Assembly: GCA_963674475.2 (NCBI GenBank)
Contig: CAXXFQ010000024.1
Coordinates: forward strand, 1,047,964 to 1,111,963
Length of the DNA: 64,000 bases
From: CAXXFQ01 sp963674475
GTDB lineage: Bacteria > Planctomycetota > Planctomycetia > Pirellulales > Thermoguttaceae
Direction: 5' to 3'
A model generated the notes under the pieces. It saw only the letters and a program-made list of their open reading frames with translations, ran no database searches and was not told the DNA's origin. How positions within the stretch are numbered: the stretch's first letter is position 1; each line of letters starts with the position of its first letter. Positions 1-9,290 of this stretch are shown piece by piece. Both the position numbers and the translations under genes were made by a program.

Positions 1-19
1 GCCTCGGGGAGAAAACCAA

Positions 20-2455
20 ATGAGCAATAAAACGTTCGATCCGGGGTTTCTCGACGCGACGATCCGGCAGCTTGGCACCGAGCCGTCGGCGGTAATTCCG
101 ATCCTTCAGGCGATCCAGTCGCGCTACCGGTACCTCCCGGCCGAGGCGTTGAATTACGTCTGTCGAAAAACGGCGATCACCCCGGCGGCGATCACCGGCG
201 TTTCAACCTTCTACTCCCAGTTCCGGCATCGGCCGATCGGAAAGCATGTCGTCAGCGTCTGTCACGGGACGGCCTGCCATGTGAAAGGGGCCCCACGGCT
301 GACCGACGCGTTGCGCCGTCACCTGAAGATCGCCGCGGACCAAGACACCGATTCGGACGGCCTTTTTACGATCGAAAAAGTCGCCTGTCTCGGTTGTTGC
401 ACGTTGGCCCCGGTCCTTCAAATCGACGGCGTGACCTACGGGCGACTGACCCCGCGGATGATCCCCGAGGTGCTCGACAATTTTCTCGGGCGGGCCGAAG
501 AAACCGAGAAGCCCGCCCCCCCAAAGCCAATCGTTTTCGACGGCCAACCCCTCGGCGAGATCCGGATCGGCCTCGGATCGTGTTGCGTCGCACAGGGCAG
601 CGGCGAGGTCCACGAAGCGATCCGGCGTCACCTCGATTCGTCGAAAAACCCGGCCCTACTAAAACGGGTCGGCTGCGTCGGCATGTGTCACCAGGCGCCT
701 CTTTTGGAACTGGTCGCCGCGGACGGGACGAGCGTCCATTATTCGAAAATGGTGCCCGAGTCGGTTCCTCAAATCCTCGACCGGCATTTCAAGCCGAAAG
801 GATGGTGGCGTCGATTCGGACGCAAACTGACCCGTCTGGTCGATCGACTGGTAACCGACGAACCGGACGATCCGATCCGGCGTCACCGTTTGGATCTTAC
901 CGAGCCGGGACCGTGTGCGTTTTTAAGTGCCCAGCACCCGATGGCCACCGAGGCGTGTGGACGCCTCAACCCGACCGACCTGGACGAATATCAGTCCGAC
1001 GGGGTTTTTGGTTTTGGTTCTGATTCTGGTTCTGATTCTGATTCTGATTCTGATTCTGATTCTGGTTCTGGTTCTGGTTCTGGTTTTGAATCGCTCCGAC
1101 GGGCCGTCGAAATCCTTTCGCCGGAGGAGATTATCGACGAGGTCGAACAGGCCGGACTGCGCGGTCGCGGCGGGGCCGGGTTCCACACCGCGCGGAAATG
1201 GAAAATCGTTCGCCAATCGCCCAGCCCGGTGAAATATATCCTCTGCAACGGCGACGAAGGGGACCCCGGCGCGTTCATGGACCGGATGCTTTTGGAATCG
1301 TTCCCCTATCGGGTCCTCGAAGGGGTCGCCATCGCCGCCCGCGCCGTCGGCGCCGAAGAGGCGATCTTTTATATCCGCGCCGAATACCCGCTGGCCGTCC
1401 GTCGGATTCGCGAAGCGATCCGAAAATGCAACGAGCGTGGCATCCTCGGCGACTCGGTCATGGGCAGCAAGACCCGGCTGCACGTCTCGATCAAAGAAGG
1501 GGCCGGAGCGTTTGTCTGCGGCGAAGAAACCGCGCTGATCGCCTCGATCGAAGGCCGTCGCGGGACCCCTCGACTGCGTCCGCCCTACCCGGCCGAGTCG
1601 GGTCTGCTTGGACGGCCGACGTTGGTCAATAACGTCGAAACCTATTCGCTTTTGCCCGGACTTTTGCGACGGAGCGGCAAGAAGTTCGCCACCCTCGGAA
1701 CCGACCAGAGCAAGGGAACCAAGGTATTCGCGCTGGCCGGGAAAGTGCGACGTGGCGGGCTGATCGAAGTGCCGATGGGGATCACTTTGCGCGAAGTGGT
1801 CGAGCGGATCGGCGGCGGGGTGGCCGAAGGACGCACGTTCAAGGCGGTCCAGGTCGGCGGACCGTCGGGCGGCTGCATTCCGGCCACATTGGCCGACACA
1901 CCGATCGACTATGAATCGCTCCGCCAACTCGGCGCGATCATGGGTTCCGGCGGTCTGGTCGTGCTGGACGACACCGACTGCATGGTCGACATAGCCCGCT
2001 ACTTCCTTGAATTCACCCAAGACCAGTCCTGCGGCCGGTGCACCTTCTGCCGGGTCGGAACCCGCCGGATGTTGGATATCCTCGAGAAACTCTGTCGCGG
2101 AGAGGGAAAACCGAGCGATCTGGACGAGCTGGAATCACTGGCCCGCGACATCCAGCGCGGCAGTCTCTGCGGACTTGGCAAAACCGCGCCGAACCCGGTC
2201 CTCTCGACGTTGCGTCACTTCCGAGACGAGTACGAGGCGCACCTGGAAGGCCGCTGTCCGGCCGGGAAATGCGCGGCGTTGGTCCGGTATGAGATCAGCG
2301 AGAATTGCGTTGGGTGTACGTTGTGTGCGCAGAACTGCCCGGTCGGGGCGATCCCGATGACGGCGTATCGGCGGCATGTGATTGATTCGGAGAAGTGTGT
2401 TAGATGTGGCGGGTGTCGGGAGGTGTGTCCGAGAGACGCAATTAAAGTGCGATAG
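20..2455 (+). CDS. NuoE-NuoF-ferredoxin fusion, NADH-oxidising flavoprotein of a complex I-like or NAD-linked hydrogenase complex
   Basis: This 811-residue protein combines subunits that are usually separate. Residues 1-160 are a NuoE-type thioredoxin-fold [2Fe-2S] domain with C81, C86, C123 and C127. Residues ~178-255 are a second thioredoxin-like domain (C188/C189, C219, C223) like the N-terminus of HymB/HydB-type NuoF proteins. A Ser/Asp/Gly linker (about 332-356) follows. The NuoF core (~360-745) has the RGRGGAGF and NGDEGDPGAFMDR motifs for NADH and FMN, and C671, C674, C677 and C717 for a [4Fe-4S] cluster. The C-terminus is a 2x[4Fe-4S] ferredoxin (C763/766/769/773 and C793/796/799/803). 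By family knowledge it takes electrons from NADH and passes them to a quinone-reducing or hydrogenase partner, which must lie outside the window. A purine-rich RBS (GGGGAGAA) precedes the ATG. The family is sure; the complex it serves is not. Confidence 0.93.
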   Translation: MSNKTFDPGFLDATIRQLGTEPSAVIPILQAIQSRYRYLPAEALNYVCRKTAITPAAITGVSTFYSQFRHRPIGKHVVSVCHGTACHVKGAPRLTDALRRHLKIAADQDTDSDGLFTIEKVACLGCCTLAPVLQIDGVTYGRLTPRMIPEVLDNFLGRAEETEKPAPPKPIVFDGQPLGEIRIGLGSCCVAQGSGEVHEAIRRHLDSSKNPALLKRVGCVGMCHQAPLLELVAADGTSVHYSKMVPESVPQILDRHFKPKGWWRRFGRKLTRLVDRLVTDEPDDPIRRHRLDLTEPGPCAFLSAQHPMATEACGRLNPTDLDEYQSDGVFGFGSDSGSDSDSDSDSDSGSGSGSGFESLRRAVEILSPEEIIDEVEQAGLRGRGGAGFHTARKWKIVRQSPSPVKYILCNGDEGDPGAFMDRMLLESFPYRVLEGVAIAARAVGAEEAIFYIRAEYPLAVRRIREAIRKCNERGILGDSVMGSKTRLHVSIKEGAGAFVCGEETALIASIEGRRGTPRLRPPYPAESGLLGRPTLVNNVETYSLLPGLLRRSGKKFATLGTDQSKGTKVFALAGKVRRGGLIEVPMGITLREVVERIGGGVAEGRTFKAVQVGGPSGGCIPATLADTPIDYESLRQLGAIMGSGGLVVLDDTDCMVDIARYFLEFTQDQSCGRCTFCRVGTRRMLDILEKLCRGEGKPSDLDELESLARDIQRGSLCGLGKTAPNPVLSTLRHFRDEYEAHLEGRCPAGKCAALVRYEISENCVGCTLCAQNCPVGAIPMTAYRRHVIDSEKCVRCGGCREVCPRDAIKVR
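1016..1081 (+). repeat. In-frame hexanucleotide microsatellite encoding a Gly/Asp-Ser linker
   Basis: Eleven consecutive hexamers, each GATTCT or GGTTCT, run without interruption and encode 22 alternating residues (GS or DS). They lie exactly between the second thioredoxin-like domain and the NuoF core of the fusion protein. Because the unit is six bases, gain or loss of units changes linker length without breaking the frame. The surrounding gene uses GC-rich codons, so this AT-richer, perfectly periodic tract stands out as slippage-generated. Confidence 0.9.
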
Positions 2456-2534
2456 AAAAAGAAAAAACAAAACAAGAAAAAAAAGAGGGATTGCGCAGCA
2501 ATCCCGGTCCAAAAAGTTTTTGAGGGGAGAGTTT

Positions 2535-2566
2535 GAGAGGGGACAATTTTCAAAATGTCCCCTCTC
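2535..2566. terminator. Hairpin between convergent genes
   Basis: A perfect inverted repeat (GAGAGGGGAC paired with GTCCCCTCTC, extended by an A/T inner stem) lies 80 bp after the NuoEF stop and ahead of the convergent esterase stop. There is no long T tract, so it may act in either direction only weakly. A second short hairpin (GTGACGGC/GCCGTCAC) lies at 2582-2600. Confidence 0.55.
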
Positions 2567-2652
2567 ATTCAATAAATACAGGTGACGGCAACGCCGTCAC
2601 ACCTTTACCCTTACCGTCTAACGCTAACTCCTAAGTCCCCCCCCTATCCCCA

Positions 2653-3594
2653 TCAAGCAAAAACCTCCTTCAACGCATCGGCCACCTGCCTCATCGCCTG
2701 CCGGGATTGCTTAAACAGGTGCGTGTACTTGAAAAACCCGTGAAAAATCCCGTCGTAACGGGTCAACGTCACCGGCACCGCGGCCTCTTTTAACCGGTGC
2801 GCATACTCCTCCCCCTCGTCGCGCAGCACATCGTACTGGGCCGTGATAATCAATGCCGGTGGCAGCCCCGTTAGATCTTCGCACCGAAGCGGTGACACAT
2901 ACGGCGACCGAGCATCCTCCTCTCGGGCAAGATAAAGCTTCCAAAACCACCGCATCCCTTCACGGGTGAGGCCGTACCCTTCGCCGTTTTCGAGATAGGA
3001 CGGAGTGTTAAAATTGTCGTTGGTAATCGGGTAGGTCGGAACTTGAAAGGCGAGGGAGAACTCGCCCCGATCCCGCGCCGCAATCGCGACGGCCGCGGCC
3101 AGATTGCCCCCCGCGCTGTTTCCACCGATAGCCACTCGCGCCGGGTCCCCGCCGAGCGAAACGGCGTTTTCGACCGCCCATCGGGTCGCGGCGTAACAGT
3201 CGTCAAACGGGATCGGGAATCGGTATTCCGGCGCCAAGCGATACTCGACGGCGATGACGATCGCCCCGGAGGCGTTAGCCAGTTCGCAGCAAAGCTGGAG
3301 GTCCTGCTCGATGCTGCCGAGAACCCAACCGCCGCCGTGGAAGTAGACGAAAATCCCCTTCGGCTCGGGCCCTTCGGGCGTATAGATACGAATCGGGATC
3401 GGGCCGTGAGGTCCGTCGATCGTGCGGTCTTCGATCTTTTCGACCGGCTGCGGGGTGGGAAGCGATTTGGCCGATTCGAACGCGAGTCGACGATTTTCTT
3501 CAGCAGTCCGATCGGGCAGATCAAGACCGGCCGGGTCGGCATATTCTTCAAGATATTTTTTGACAGCAGGATCTAATGGCACGGGAAACTCCAA
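2653..3594 (-). CDS. Alpha/beta-hydrolase, hormone-sensitive-lipase type (class IV esterase)
   Basis: This 313-residue protein is the usual length for bacterial class IV esterases. It has the oxyanion-hole motif HGGG at 86-89, the nucleophile elbow GGNSAGG with Ser160 (normally GDSAGG), the acid Asp255 in the QYDVLRDEG block, and His285 in DGIFHGFF. By family knowledge it hydrolyses short-chain carboxylic esters in the cytoplasm; no signal peptide is visible. It is a single gene convergent with the NuoEF fusion and divergent from the moxR operon. The substrate cannot be inferred from context. Confidence 0.9.
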   Translation of the reverse strand: MEFPVPLDPAVKKYLEEYADPAGLDLPDRTAEENRRLAFESAKSLPTPQPVEKIEDRTIDGPHGPIPIRIYTPEGPEPKGIFVYFHGGGWVLGSIEQDLQLCCELANASGAIVIAVEYRLAPEYRFPIPFDDCYAATRWAVENAVSLGGDPARVAIGGNSAGGNLAAAVAIAARDRGEFSLAFQVPTYPITNDNFNTPSYLENGEGYGLTREGMRWFWKLYLAREEDARSPYVSPLRCEDLTGLPPALIITAQYDVLRDEGEEYAHRLKEAAVPVTLTRYDGIFHGFFKYTHLFKQSRQAMRQVADALKEVFA

Positions 3595-3981
3595 AACTTT
3601 TCAAAAAGCAAAAAAACATACAAGCCAAAGGAAGGCCGGGGCAAAATCGGCTTGGGGCTGCTGGGCCGAGGTCACCCCCCCCCTTTTTTTTCAGGCCGTC
3701 CCCCTATTTTGAAGCGAAACCGTCGATACTTCAAGGCCTTACATCAAACCACATAATAGGCAAAACGGGAAATCTCGGAAAAACGCGATGGCTTTGCGGA
3801 CATAATTTCGCCATTTTTGCTGCCCGACTGCAAGATTCCCCGCCCCGAGGTAACCGTCTTTTCACAAGGGAAAGGAAAGCCCCGAAGAGTTTGGGCAAAT
3901 CCACCTTCCCCAAAAGGGCGTTTTTATCGTATTTTGTTACTTTGTTTATCGCCCGAGAGACCTTCACAGGAGAATTTACCA
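3595..3981. other. Intergenic region between divergent esterase and moxR operon
   Basis: These 387 bp carry the 5' regions of two divergent transcripts. They contain a strong pyrimidine run (about 3675-3690) and A/T-rich stretches, but no promoter I can place with confidence. A reading frame continuous with moxR extends upstream to 3817, but its predicted protein is unlike the family and lacks an RBS, so I treat it as non-coding leader. Confidence 0.5.
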
Positions 3982-4971
3982 ATGCAGGTTGACGTTCCGA
4001 AAATCAAAGACCAAGTGGCCCGGCAATCGGAGAGAATTCGCCAGTTGCAGAATGAAATCGGCAAGGCGATTATCGGCCAAGACGAGATGATTTCCCGGCT
4101 GATGGTCGGGTTGCTGACCGACGGGCATATCCTTTTGGAAGGGGTACCCGGGTTGGCGAAAACCACCGCGATCAAGGCGCTGGCCGAATCGCTTCACACG
4201 AAGTTCCAGCGAATCCAATTCACCCCCGACCTGTTGCCGGCCGACCTGTTGGGCACGATGATCTACGTCCCGTCGGAGGGGAATTTCCAGACCCGCAAGG
4301 GCCCGATTTTCGCCAACTTCATCCTGGCCGACGAAATCAACCGCGCGCCGTCGAAAGTCCAATCGGCCCTGTTGGAGTCGATGCAGGAACGCCAAGTGAC
4401 GATCGGCGATACGACCTTTCCGCTTCAGGGACTGTTCTTGGTCATGGCGACCCAGAACCCGATCGAGCAAGAAGGAACCTACCCGCTGCCGGAAGCCCAG
4501 ATCGACCGGTTCATGCTGAAGGTCAAAATCACTTACCCCGAGGTGACCGAAGAACGTCGCGTGTTGGACATGGCCTTAAACGGGTCCAATCACGCGGTCC
4601 AACCGGTGCTCGACGCCGAAAAGATTCGCGAGATGCAGGAAGTGGTCCGCATGATCTACGTCGACGACCAGATCTGCAACTACATCCTCGATCTGGTCCG
4701 CGCGACGCGGGTTCCGGGCGAATACGGGATGAAAGACCTCGAACCGTTGATTGAATACGGCGGATCGCCCCGTGCGTCAATCTATCTCGGGCTGGGGGCT
4801 CGCGCGGTCGCGTTTTTGGCCGGGCGTGGTTTCGTGACTCCCCAGGACGTCAAGGATATCGCCTACGACGTCTTGCGACACCGGGTCATTTTGTCCTACG
4901 AAGCCGAAGCCGAAGAGATGACCAGCGAAGACGTCATCAAGACGATCCTCGAAACGGTTCCGGTCCCTTAA
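3982..4971 (+). CDS. moxR: MoxR-family AAA+ ATPase
   Basis: This 329-residue protein starts at the ATG preceded by CAGGAGA; an in-frame extension upstream lacks family similarity. Walker A is GVPGLAKT (54-61) and Walker B is ILADEIN (~114-120), followed by the sensor-1 region MATQNPIEQEGTYPLPEAQIDRF. MoxR ATPases are chaperone-like AAA+ proteins that work with von Willebrand factor A (vWA) proteins, here encoded directly downstream (DUF58, BatA, BatB). It is the first gene of an operon running to about 14.2 kb. Confidence 0.95.
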   Translation: MQVDVPKIKDQVARQSERIRQLQNEIGKAIIGQDEMISRLMVGLLTDGHILLEGVPGLAKTTAIKALAESLHTKFQRIQFTPDLLPADLLGTMIYVPSEGNFQTRKGPIFANFILADEINRAPSKVQSALLESMQERQVTIGDTTFPLQGLFLVMATQNPIEQEGTYPLPEAQIDRFMLKVKITYPEVTEERRVLDMALNGSNHAVQPVLDAEKIREMQEVVRMIYVDDQICNYILDLVRATRVPGEYGMKDLEPLIEYGGSPRASIYLGLGARAVAFLAGRGFVTPQDVKDIAYDVLRHRVILSYEAEAEEMTSEDVIKTILETVPVP

Positions 4972-5070
4972 AGCAATCAATTGCCTTAACGGTAAAGCAA
5001 GCAAACCAAGAAGTGCTGAAGACCGAGAAACAAGAAAAAAGTTCCTAGAGAAAAAAATGGAAAACCAGTC

Positions 5071-5955
5071 ATGGCGCAAGAGGTTTCCGAAATCCTGAAA
5101 AAGGTCCAACATATCCAGATCGTCGCGCGGCGTACCGTCGACGAGATTCTGGCCGGACAGTATAAAAGCGTCTTCCGCGGTCAGGGAATCGAGTTCGACG
5201 AGGTACGTGAATACCAGCCGGGCGACGACGTCCGGGCGATCGACTGGAACGTCACAGCGCGGAACAACATGCCGTTTATCAAGCGGTTTGTCGAAGAACG
5301 CGAGTTGACGGTGATCTTCGCCGTCGACGTGTCGGCATCGGGTATGTTCGGCTCGGGCAATCGATCGAAGCTCGAAACGACGATCGAAGTGGCCGCGATG
5401 TTGATGTTTTCGGCGTTGAAAAATAACGACAAGGTCGGCCTGTTGACCTTCTGCGACGAGGTGGTCGATTATTTCCCGGCACGCAAGGGAAAGGCCAACG
5501 TGCTACACATGATCCGCGAGTTGGTCTCGGCCGAGCCGCTACGAAAGTCGACCGACCTGGCCGCGGCGCTTGAGTATATCGGGCGAGTGCAGAAACGTCG
5601 GGCGGTCGTCTTTTTGCTGAGCGACTTCCTTTCGGCCGACGCGCGGAAGGCACTGGCCATTTGCGGCCGACGGCACGATCTCGTGGCGATCCACGCGACC
5701 GATCCACGCGAACTGGAATTGCCGGATGTCGGGCTGATTTCGATGGTCGACGCGGAGACGGGGAAACTCGTCACGCTCGACACGCACCAGGCCGACGTCC
5801 GACGCCAATTCGCGGCCGCCGCCACCCGACGAGCCGAGACGATCACCGAAATGCTCCGGCGATCCGGCGTTGACGAGCTAAATATCCACACGGACGAGGA
5901 GTACCTCAACGTCCTGAGGCGTTTTTTTCATATGCGGGAAAAACGTTTTCGATAA
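5071..5955 (+). CDS. DUF58 / vWA-like protein, MoxR partner
   Basis: This 294-residue cytoplasmic protein has the DUF58 signature (FRGQGIEFDEVREYQPGDD followed by RAIDWNVTAR, residues ~36-64) and then a vWA-like fold with a degenerate metal site DVSAS (D86, S88, S90). DUF58 proteins are nearly always encoded next to MoxR and are presumed clients or adaptors of the ATPase. It lies 99 bp after moxR with only a weak RBS, so translation may depend on the upstream transcript. No membrane segment is seen. Confidence 0.92.
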   Translation: MAQEVSEILKKVQHIQIVARRTVDEILAGQYKSVFRGQGIEFDEVREYQPGDDVRAIDWNVTARNNMPFIKRFVEERELTVIFAVDVSASGMFGSGNRSKLETTIEVAAMLMFSALKNNDKVGLLTFCDEVVDYFPARKGKANVLHMIRELVSAEPLRKSTDLAAALEYIGRVQKRRAVVFLLSDFLSADARKALAICGRRHDLVAIHATDPRELELPDVGLISMVDAETGKLVTLDTHQADVRRQFAAAATRRAETITEMLRRSGVDELNIHTDEEYLNVLRRFFHMREKRFR

Positions 5956-6035
5956 CCCGAGTGCCCAAGAGCCCGAAATCCTTTTCACACGACCGATTTC
6001 CCCGCGTCACTTATCCCTTTTAATACGAATAAACG

Positions 6036-7124
6036 ATGATGAACCACGATCCTTCACAACGGCCCCCCTGCGGCAAACGATTCGGGCTCCTGCTGGCCCT
6101 GGTTTTTCTGAGCTGCACTCCGCTGGGGCTTGTCGGTTGTAGCCGCATGAGTGAGACGGCCTCAGCCCCGGTCGAGCCGCCGCGAAGTGAAGTCGAGTCG
6201 GGCCCGATCCGGCTTACGGCCGAACTTTCGCCCGGCCAACCGGCCTTGTCCGATCGACCGGTGTTGAACGTGACGGTCGAGCACGAGCCGGATGTCTCGT
6301 TCGAGCTATTGCCGATCGGCGAGGAGCTGGGCGATTTCCGCGTCCTCGAAACGACCGAATCGCTGCCGACGGTCGAGCAAGGCCGCGATCGAATCACCTA
6401 TCACATGACCTTGGAACCGAAACACCCGGGCGACTTGGAAATTTGGCCGGTCGCAATTGCCTATACCGATTACCGCGCCGCGGGGGACGGCAAACGCCAC
6501 ACGCTCGAAACCCGGCCGCTACGGGTCAAGGTGACCAGTATGATCGAATCGGAATCGCCGTCGCTGGCCGAATTGCGTCCCGACGCCTCGCCGGTCGAGT
6601 TACCGTTTTCTTACGCCATATGGGTCTACACGGCATTGGGCGCGACCGGAGTCGGTCTTGCAGGCTGGTACGCTTGGTCGTGTTATCAAGCTCGAGAACG
6701 AAACAAGAATCAACGGCCGCCGACCCCGCGAGAATTGGCCGCCCGTGAATTGGACGAACTGCTGGCCGCCCGACTGGCCCAGCGCGACGTCAAACGATTT
6801 TACTTGGGCCTGACCGGCGTGGTCCGCCGCTTCATCGAACGGACGACCGGCATCCGAGCTCCCGAACAGACGACCGAAGAATTTTTACGCGAAATCAGCA
6901 CGAAAAACCAATTCGACTCGAACGAGAATCGACGATTGAAAAATTTTCTTGAATCGGCCGACCTGGTCAAGTTCGCCGCGCACCGTCCGGCGGAAGAGGA
7001 TATCGAACAGAGCGTCGAACGAGCGAAAGATTTTGCCGGCCTCAACGACAACCCCACGTCGCCGACAACGGCCAATTCGACAGACCAAGAGAACCGCCCG
7101 GCGGAGGAGGTGACCCGATGTTGA
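6036..7124 (+). CDS. BatD-like membrane lipoprotein (DUF4381-like C-terminus)
   Basis: This 362-residue protein starts with a lipoprotein signal (lipobox LVGC at about 32-35). An extracytoplasmic beta-rich domain follows (to ~190), then one transmembrane helix (YAIWVYTALGATGVGLAGWYAW, ~196-217). The cytoplasmic tail begins PPTPRELAARELDEL and continues VKRFYLGLTGVVRRFIE, as in DUF4381/BatD-like proteins of Bat operons. Its end overlaps the batA start by 7 bp, which indicates translational coupling. It probably forms part of the membrane complex with BatA and BatB. A true BatD is encoded separately downstream, so this is a second, shorter relative. Confidence 0.8.
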   Translation: MMNHDPSQRPPCGKRFGLLLALVFLSCTPLGLVGCSRMSETASAPVEPPRSEVESGPIRLTAELSPGQPALSDRPVLNVTVEHEPDVSFELLPIGEELGDFRVLETTESLPTVEQGRDRITYHMTLEPKHPGDLEIWPVAIAYTDYRAAGDGKRHTLETRPLRVKVTSMIESESPSLAELRPDASPVELPFSYAIWVYTALGATGVGLAGWYAWSCYQARERNKNQRPPTPRELAARELDELLAARLAQRDVKRFYLGLTGVVRRFIERTTGIRAPEQTTEEFLREISTKNQFDSNENRRLKNFLESADLVKFAAHRPAEEDIEQSVERAKDFAGLNDNPTSPTTANSTDQENRPAEEVTRC

Positions 7125-8191
7125 GTTTCCAATTTCACGACCCCTGGTGGCTGCTACTTTTGATCCCGCTGGCCGTGCTGGGTTATTACCTGCTTCGACG
7201 CCATCGTTCGGCGGCCGTGGTCTACTCCGACGTTTCGATCGCCGCCGCCATGCCGAAAACACTGGCCGTGACCGTTCGGGAATATCTGCCATGGATCTTT
7301 TTCATCGGCGTCGGCCTGATGATCCTCGGCCTGGCCCGACCGCAACAGGGAAAAGAAGAGTTCCGCGTCAAAACCGAAGGGATCGCCATCGAGATGTGCC
7401 TCGACCGGTCCGGGTCGATGCGGGCGATGGATTTTGAAATCAACGGCAAACGGGTCGACCGTCTCGACGCGGTTAAAAAGGTTTTTGAAAACTTTGTCGA
7501 AGGGGATGAAAGCGACCTGTCCGGACGAACAGACGACGAAATCGGTCTGGTCGTCTTTGGTGGGTTCGCCGACGCGAAATGCCCGCTAACGCTCGACCAC
7601 AACGCGTTGGTCGACATCCTGCGCTCGATCGAGATCCCGAAACCGGTTCTCGACAAACAAGGTCGGGTGATCAACGAACGGCTGCTTCAGGAAGAACTTT
7701 CGACCGCCGTCGGCGACGCGCTGGTCCTGGCGGTCGATCGACTGGTCGATTCCAAGGAAAAAAGCAAGGTGATCATCCTCCTTTCCGACGGCAAGAGCAA
7801 CACGGGAGTGGTCGATCCGGTCGAAGCGGTCGAAGCGGCCAAGGCCCACGGGATCAAGATCTACACGATCGGCGTCGGAACGACCGGGATGGCCCCGTTT
7901 CCGATGATGGACCGTCAGGGACGAACCGTCCTGGAAATGCAACCGGTCGAAATCGACACGGCAACCTTGAAACATCTGGCCGACGAGACGGGCGGAAAGT
8001 ATTTTCATGCCAACGACACCGAAGCGCTTAAGCAGGTCTACGCCCAGATTGACGAACTCGAAAAAACGGTCACAGAAAAACGGGTCTACACCCAATATCG
8101 CGAGCTGTTTCGCTACTTCCTACTGCCCGGCCTGGCCTTGATCCTCGTTCAGGTCACGCTCGCCTCGACCCGGTTCCGATCGATTCCGTAA
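7118..8191 (+). CDS. batA: BatA, membrane-anchored vWA protein
   Basis: This 357-residue protein has two N-terminal membrane helices (about 9-26 and 58-74), a vWA domain with a complete MIDAS motif DRSGS (D96, S98, S100), and a C-terminal helix (YFLLPGLALILVQVTL). BatA proteins present a metal-binding vWA domain in the periplasm and are linked to aerotolerance and envelope stress in Bacteroides and Leptospira. It overlaps the upstream gene by 7 bp and is followed after 29 bp by batB. Confidence 0.93.
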   Translation: MLSFQFHDPWWLLLLIPLAVLGYYLLRRHRSAAVVYSDVSIAAAMPKTLAVTVREYLPWIFFIGVGLMILGLARPQQGKEEFRVKTEGIAIEMCLDRSGSMRAMDFEINGKRVDRLDAVKKVFENFVEGDESDLSGRTDDEIGLVVFGGFADAKCPLTLDHNALVDILRSIEIPKPVLDKQGRVINERLLQEELSTAVGDALVLAVDRLVDSKEKSKVIILLSDGKSNTGVVDPVEAVEAAKAHGIKIYTIGVGTTGMAPFPMMDRQGRTVLEMQPVEIDTATLKHLADETGGKYFHANDTEALKQVYAQIDELEKTVTEKRVYTQYRELFRYFLLPGLALILVQVTLASTRFRSIP

Positions 8192-8220
8192 GACAACACG
8201 ACTTTTCAGATGGTGAAAAT

Positions 8221-9237
8221 ATGCATTGGGAAAATCCAACCTTTTTACTCGCTCTGTGGCTCCTCCCGGTGGTGGCCGGATTGCTGATCTTTGCCCACCG
8301 CAAGCGTCAGGCCGCCGCGCGCCGCTTCGCCGCCGAGACGATGCTCTCGCGGTTGGCGCCCAAAACCGACGGTCCGCGACCGTGGCTCAAGGGAACCCTG
8401 CTCATCCTAGCTCTGGGCTTCCTGATTGTCGCGTCCGCGCGACCCCGGTTCGGCGTCTACTTCGAAGAAGTCAGCCGAGAAGGCGCCGACATCTTTGTCT
8501 GCCTGGATGTTTCGAAAAGCATGACGGCCGAGGATGTCAAACCGAATCGGCTTGAGCGGGCCAAGTCGGATATCCGCGACCTCTTGTCCCGCGTCCACGG
8601 CGACCGGGTCGGACTGATCACGTTTGCCGGCAAGCCGGTCGTCAAGGTGCCGCTGACCACCGATGAGGGTTTTTACGAGATAATGCTCGAAAAAATCGAT
8701 CCTGGCAGCGCCCCGCTTGGCGGCACGGCGATCGGCGACGCGATCCGCAAAGCAATTGCAATGATGTCCAAGGAAGGCGACCGGGACCGGGCGATCGTCA
8801 TGATCACCGACGGCGAAGACCACGAGTCGATGCCCGAAGAAGCCGCACGTCAGGCCGCCGAACTGGGGATCAAGATTTTCGCCGTCGGACTGGGCGACTC
8901 CAAGGAAGGGGCACGCATCCCGATCCGCGACGAAAAAGGGAACCTCCACTACCTGCAATACGCCGGGAAAGAGGTCTGGTCGAAGGTCGACGAGGAAACC
9001 CTGAAAAAAATCTCCCTCGAAACCGGCGGGGCCTACATTCCGGCCGGAACGAAACAATACGACTTGGGCCAAATTTACGAAGACCATCTGGCCCAACTCA
9101 AACAGGGCGAACTCGAAACGGACCGACGGAAACGATTTCGCGAGCAATTCCAACTGTTCGCCGGGATCGGGGTCGTCTTGCTGCTGTTGCAAATGGCCGT
9201 CCCCCTTTCGCGGCGACCGAACGTTTTGAGCGACTAG
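8221..9237 (+). CDS. batB: BatB, membrane-anchored vWA protein
   Basis: This 338-residue paralogue of BatA has two N-terminal transmembrane segments (~8-26 and 57-73), a MIDAS motif DVSKS (D96, S98, S100), the typical GDRVGLITFAG block, and a C-terminal helix (LFAGIGVVLLLLQMAVPL). By family knowledge it pairs with BatA in a MoxR-controlled membrane complex. An RBS-like GGTGAAAAT precedes the ATG. Confidence 0.93.
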   Translation: MHWENPTFLLALWLLPVVAGLLIFAHRKRQAAARRFAAETMLSRLAPKTDGPRPWLKGTLLILALGFLIVASARPRFGVYFEEVSREGADIFVCLDVSKSMTAEDVKPNRLERAKSDIRDLLSRVHGDRVGLITFAGKPVVKVPLTTDEGFYEIMLEKIDPGSAPLGGTAIGDAIRKAIAMMSKEGDRDRAIVMITDGEDHESMPEEAARQAAELGIKIFAVGLGDSKEGARIPIRDEKGNLHYLQYAGKEVWSKVDEETLKKISLETGGAYIPAGTKQYDLGQIYEDHLAQLKQGELETDRRKRFREQFQLFAGIGVVLLLLQMAVPLSRRPNVLSD

Positions 9238-9290
9238 AGCCTTTTGATACAACCGAACCGAAAAAGACGCTATCGAAGAGGATATTCAAC

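Noticed and set aside
923..2020. A 365-codon open frame antisense to the NuoEF fusion
   Set aside because: Low-complexity Arg/Thr repeats mirror the Ser/Asp linker; no start signal or domain.
3817..3981. N-terminal extension of MoxR
   Set aside because: The frame is open, but the conserved protein and a good RBS begin at 3982.
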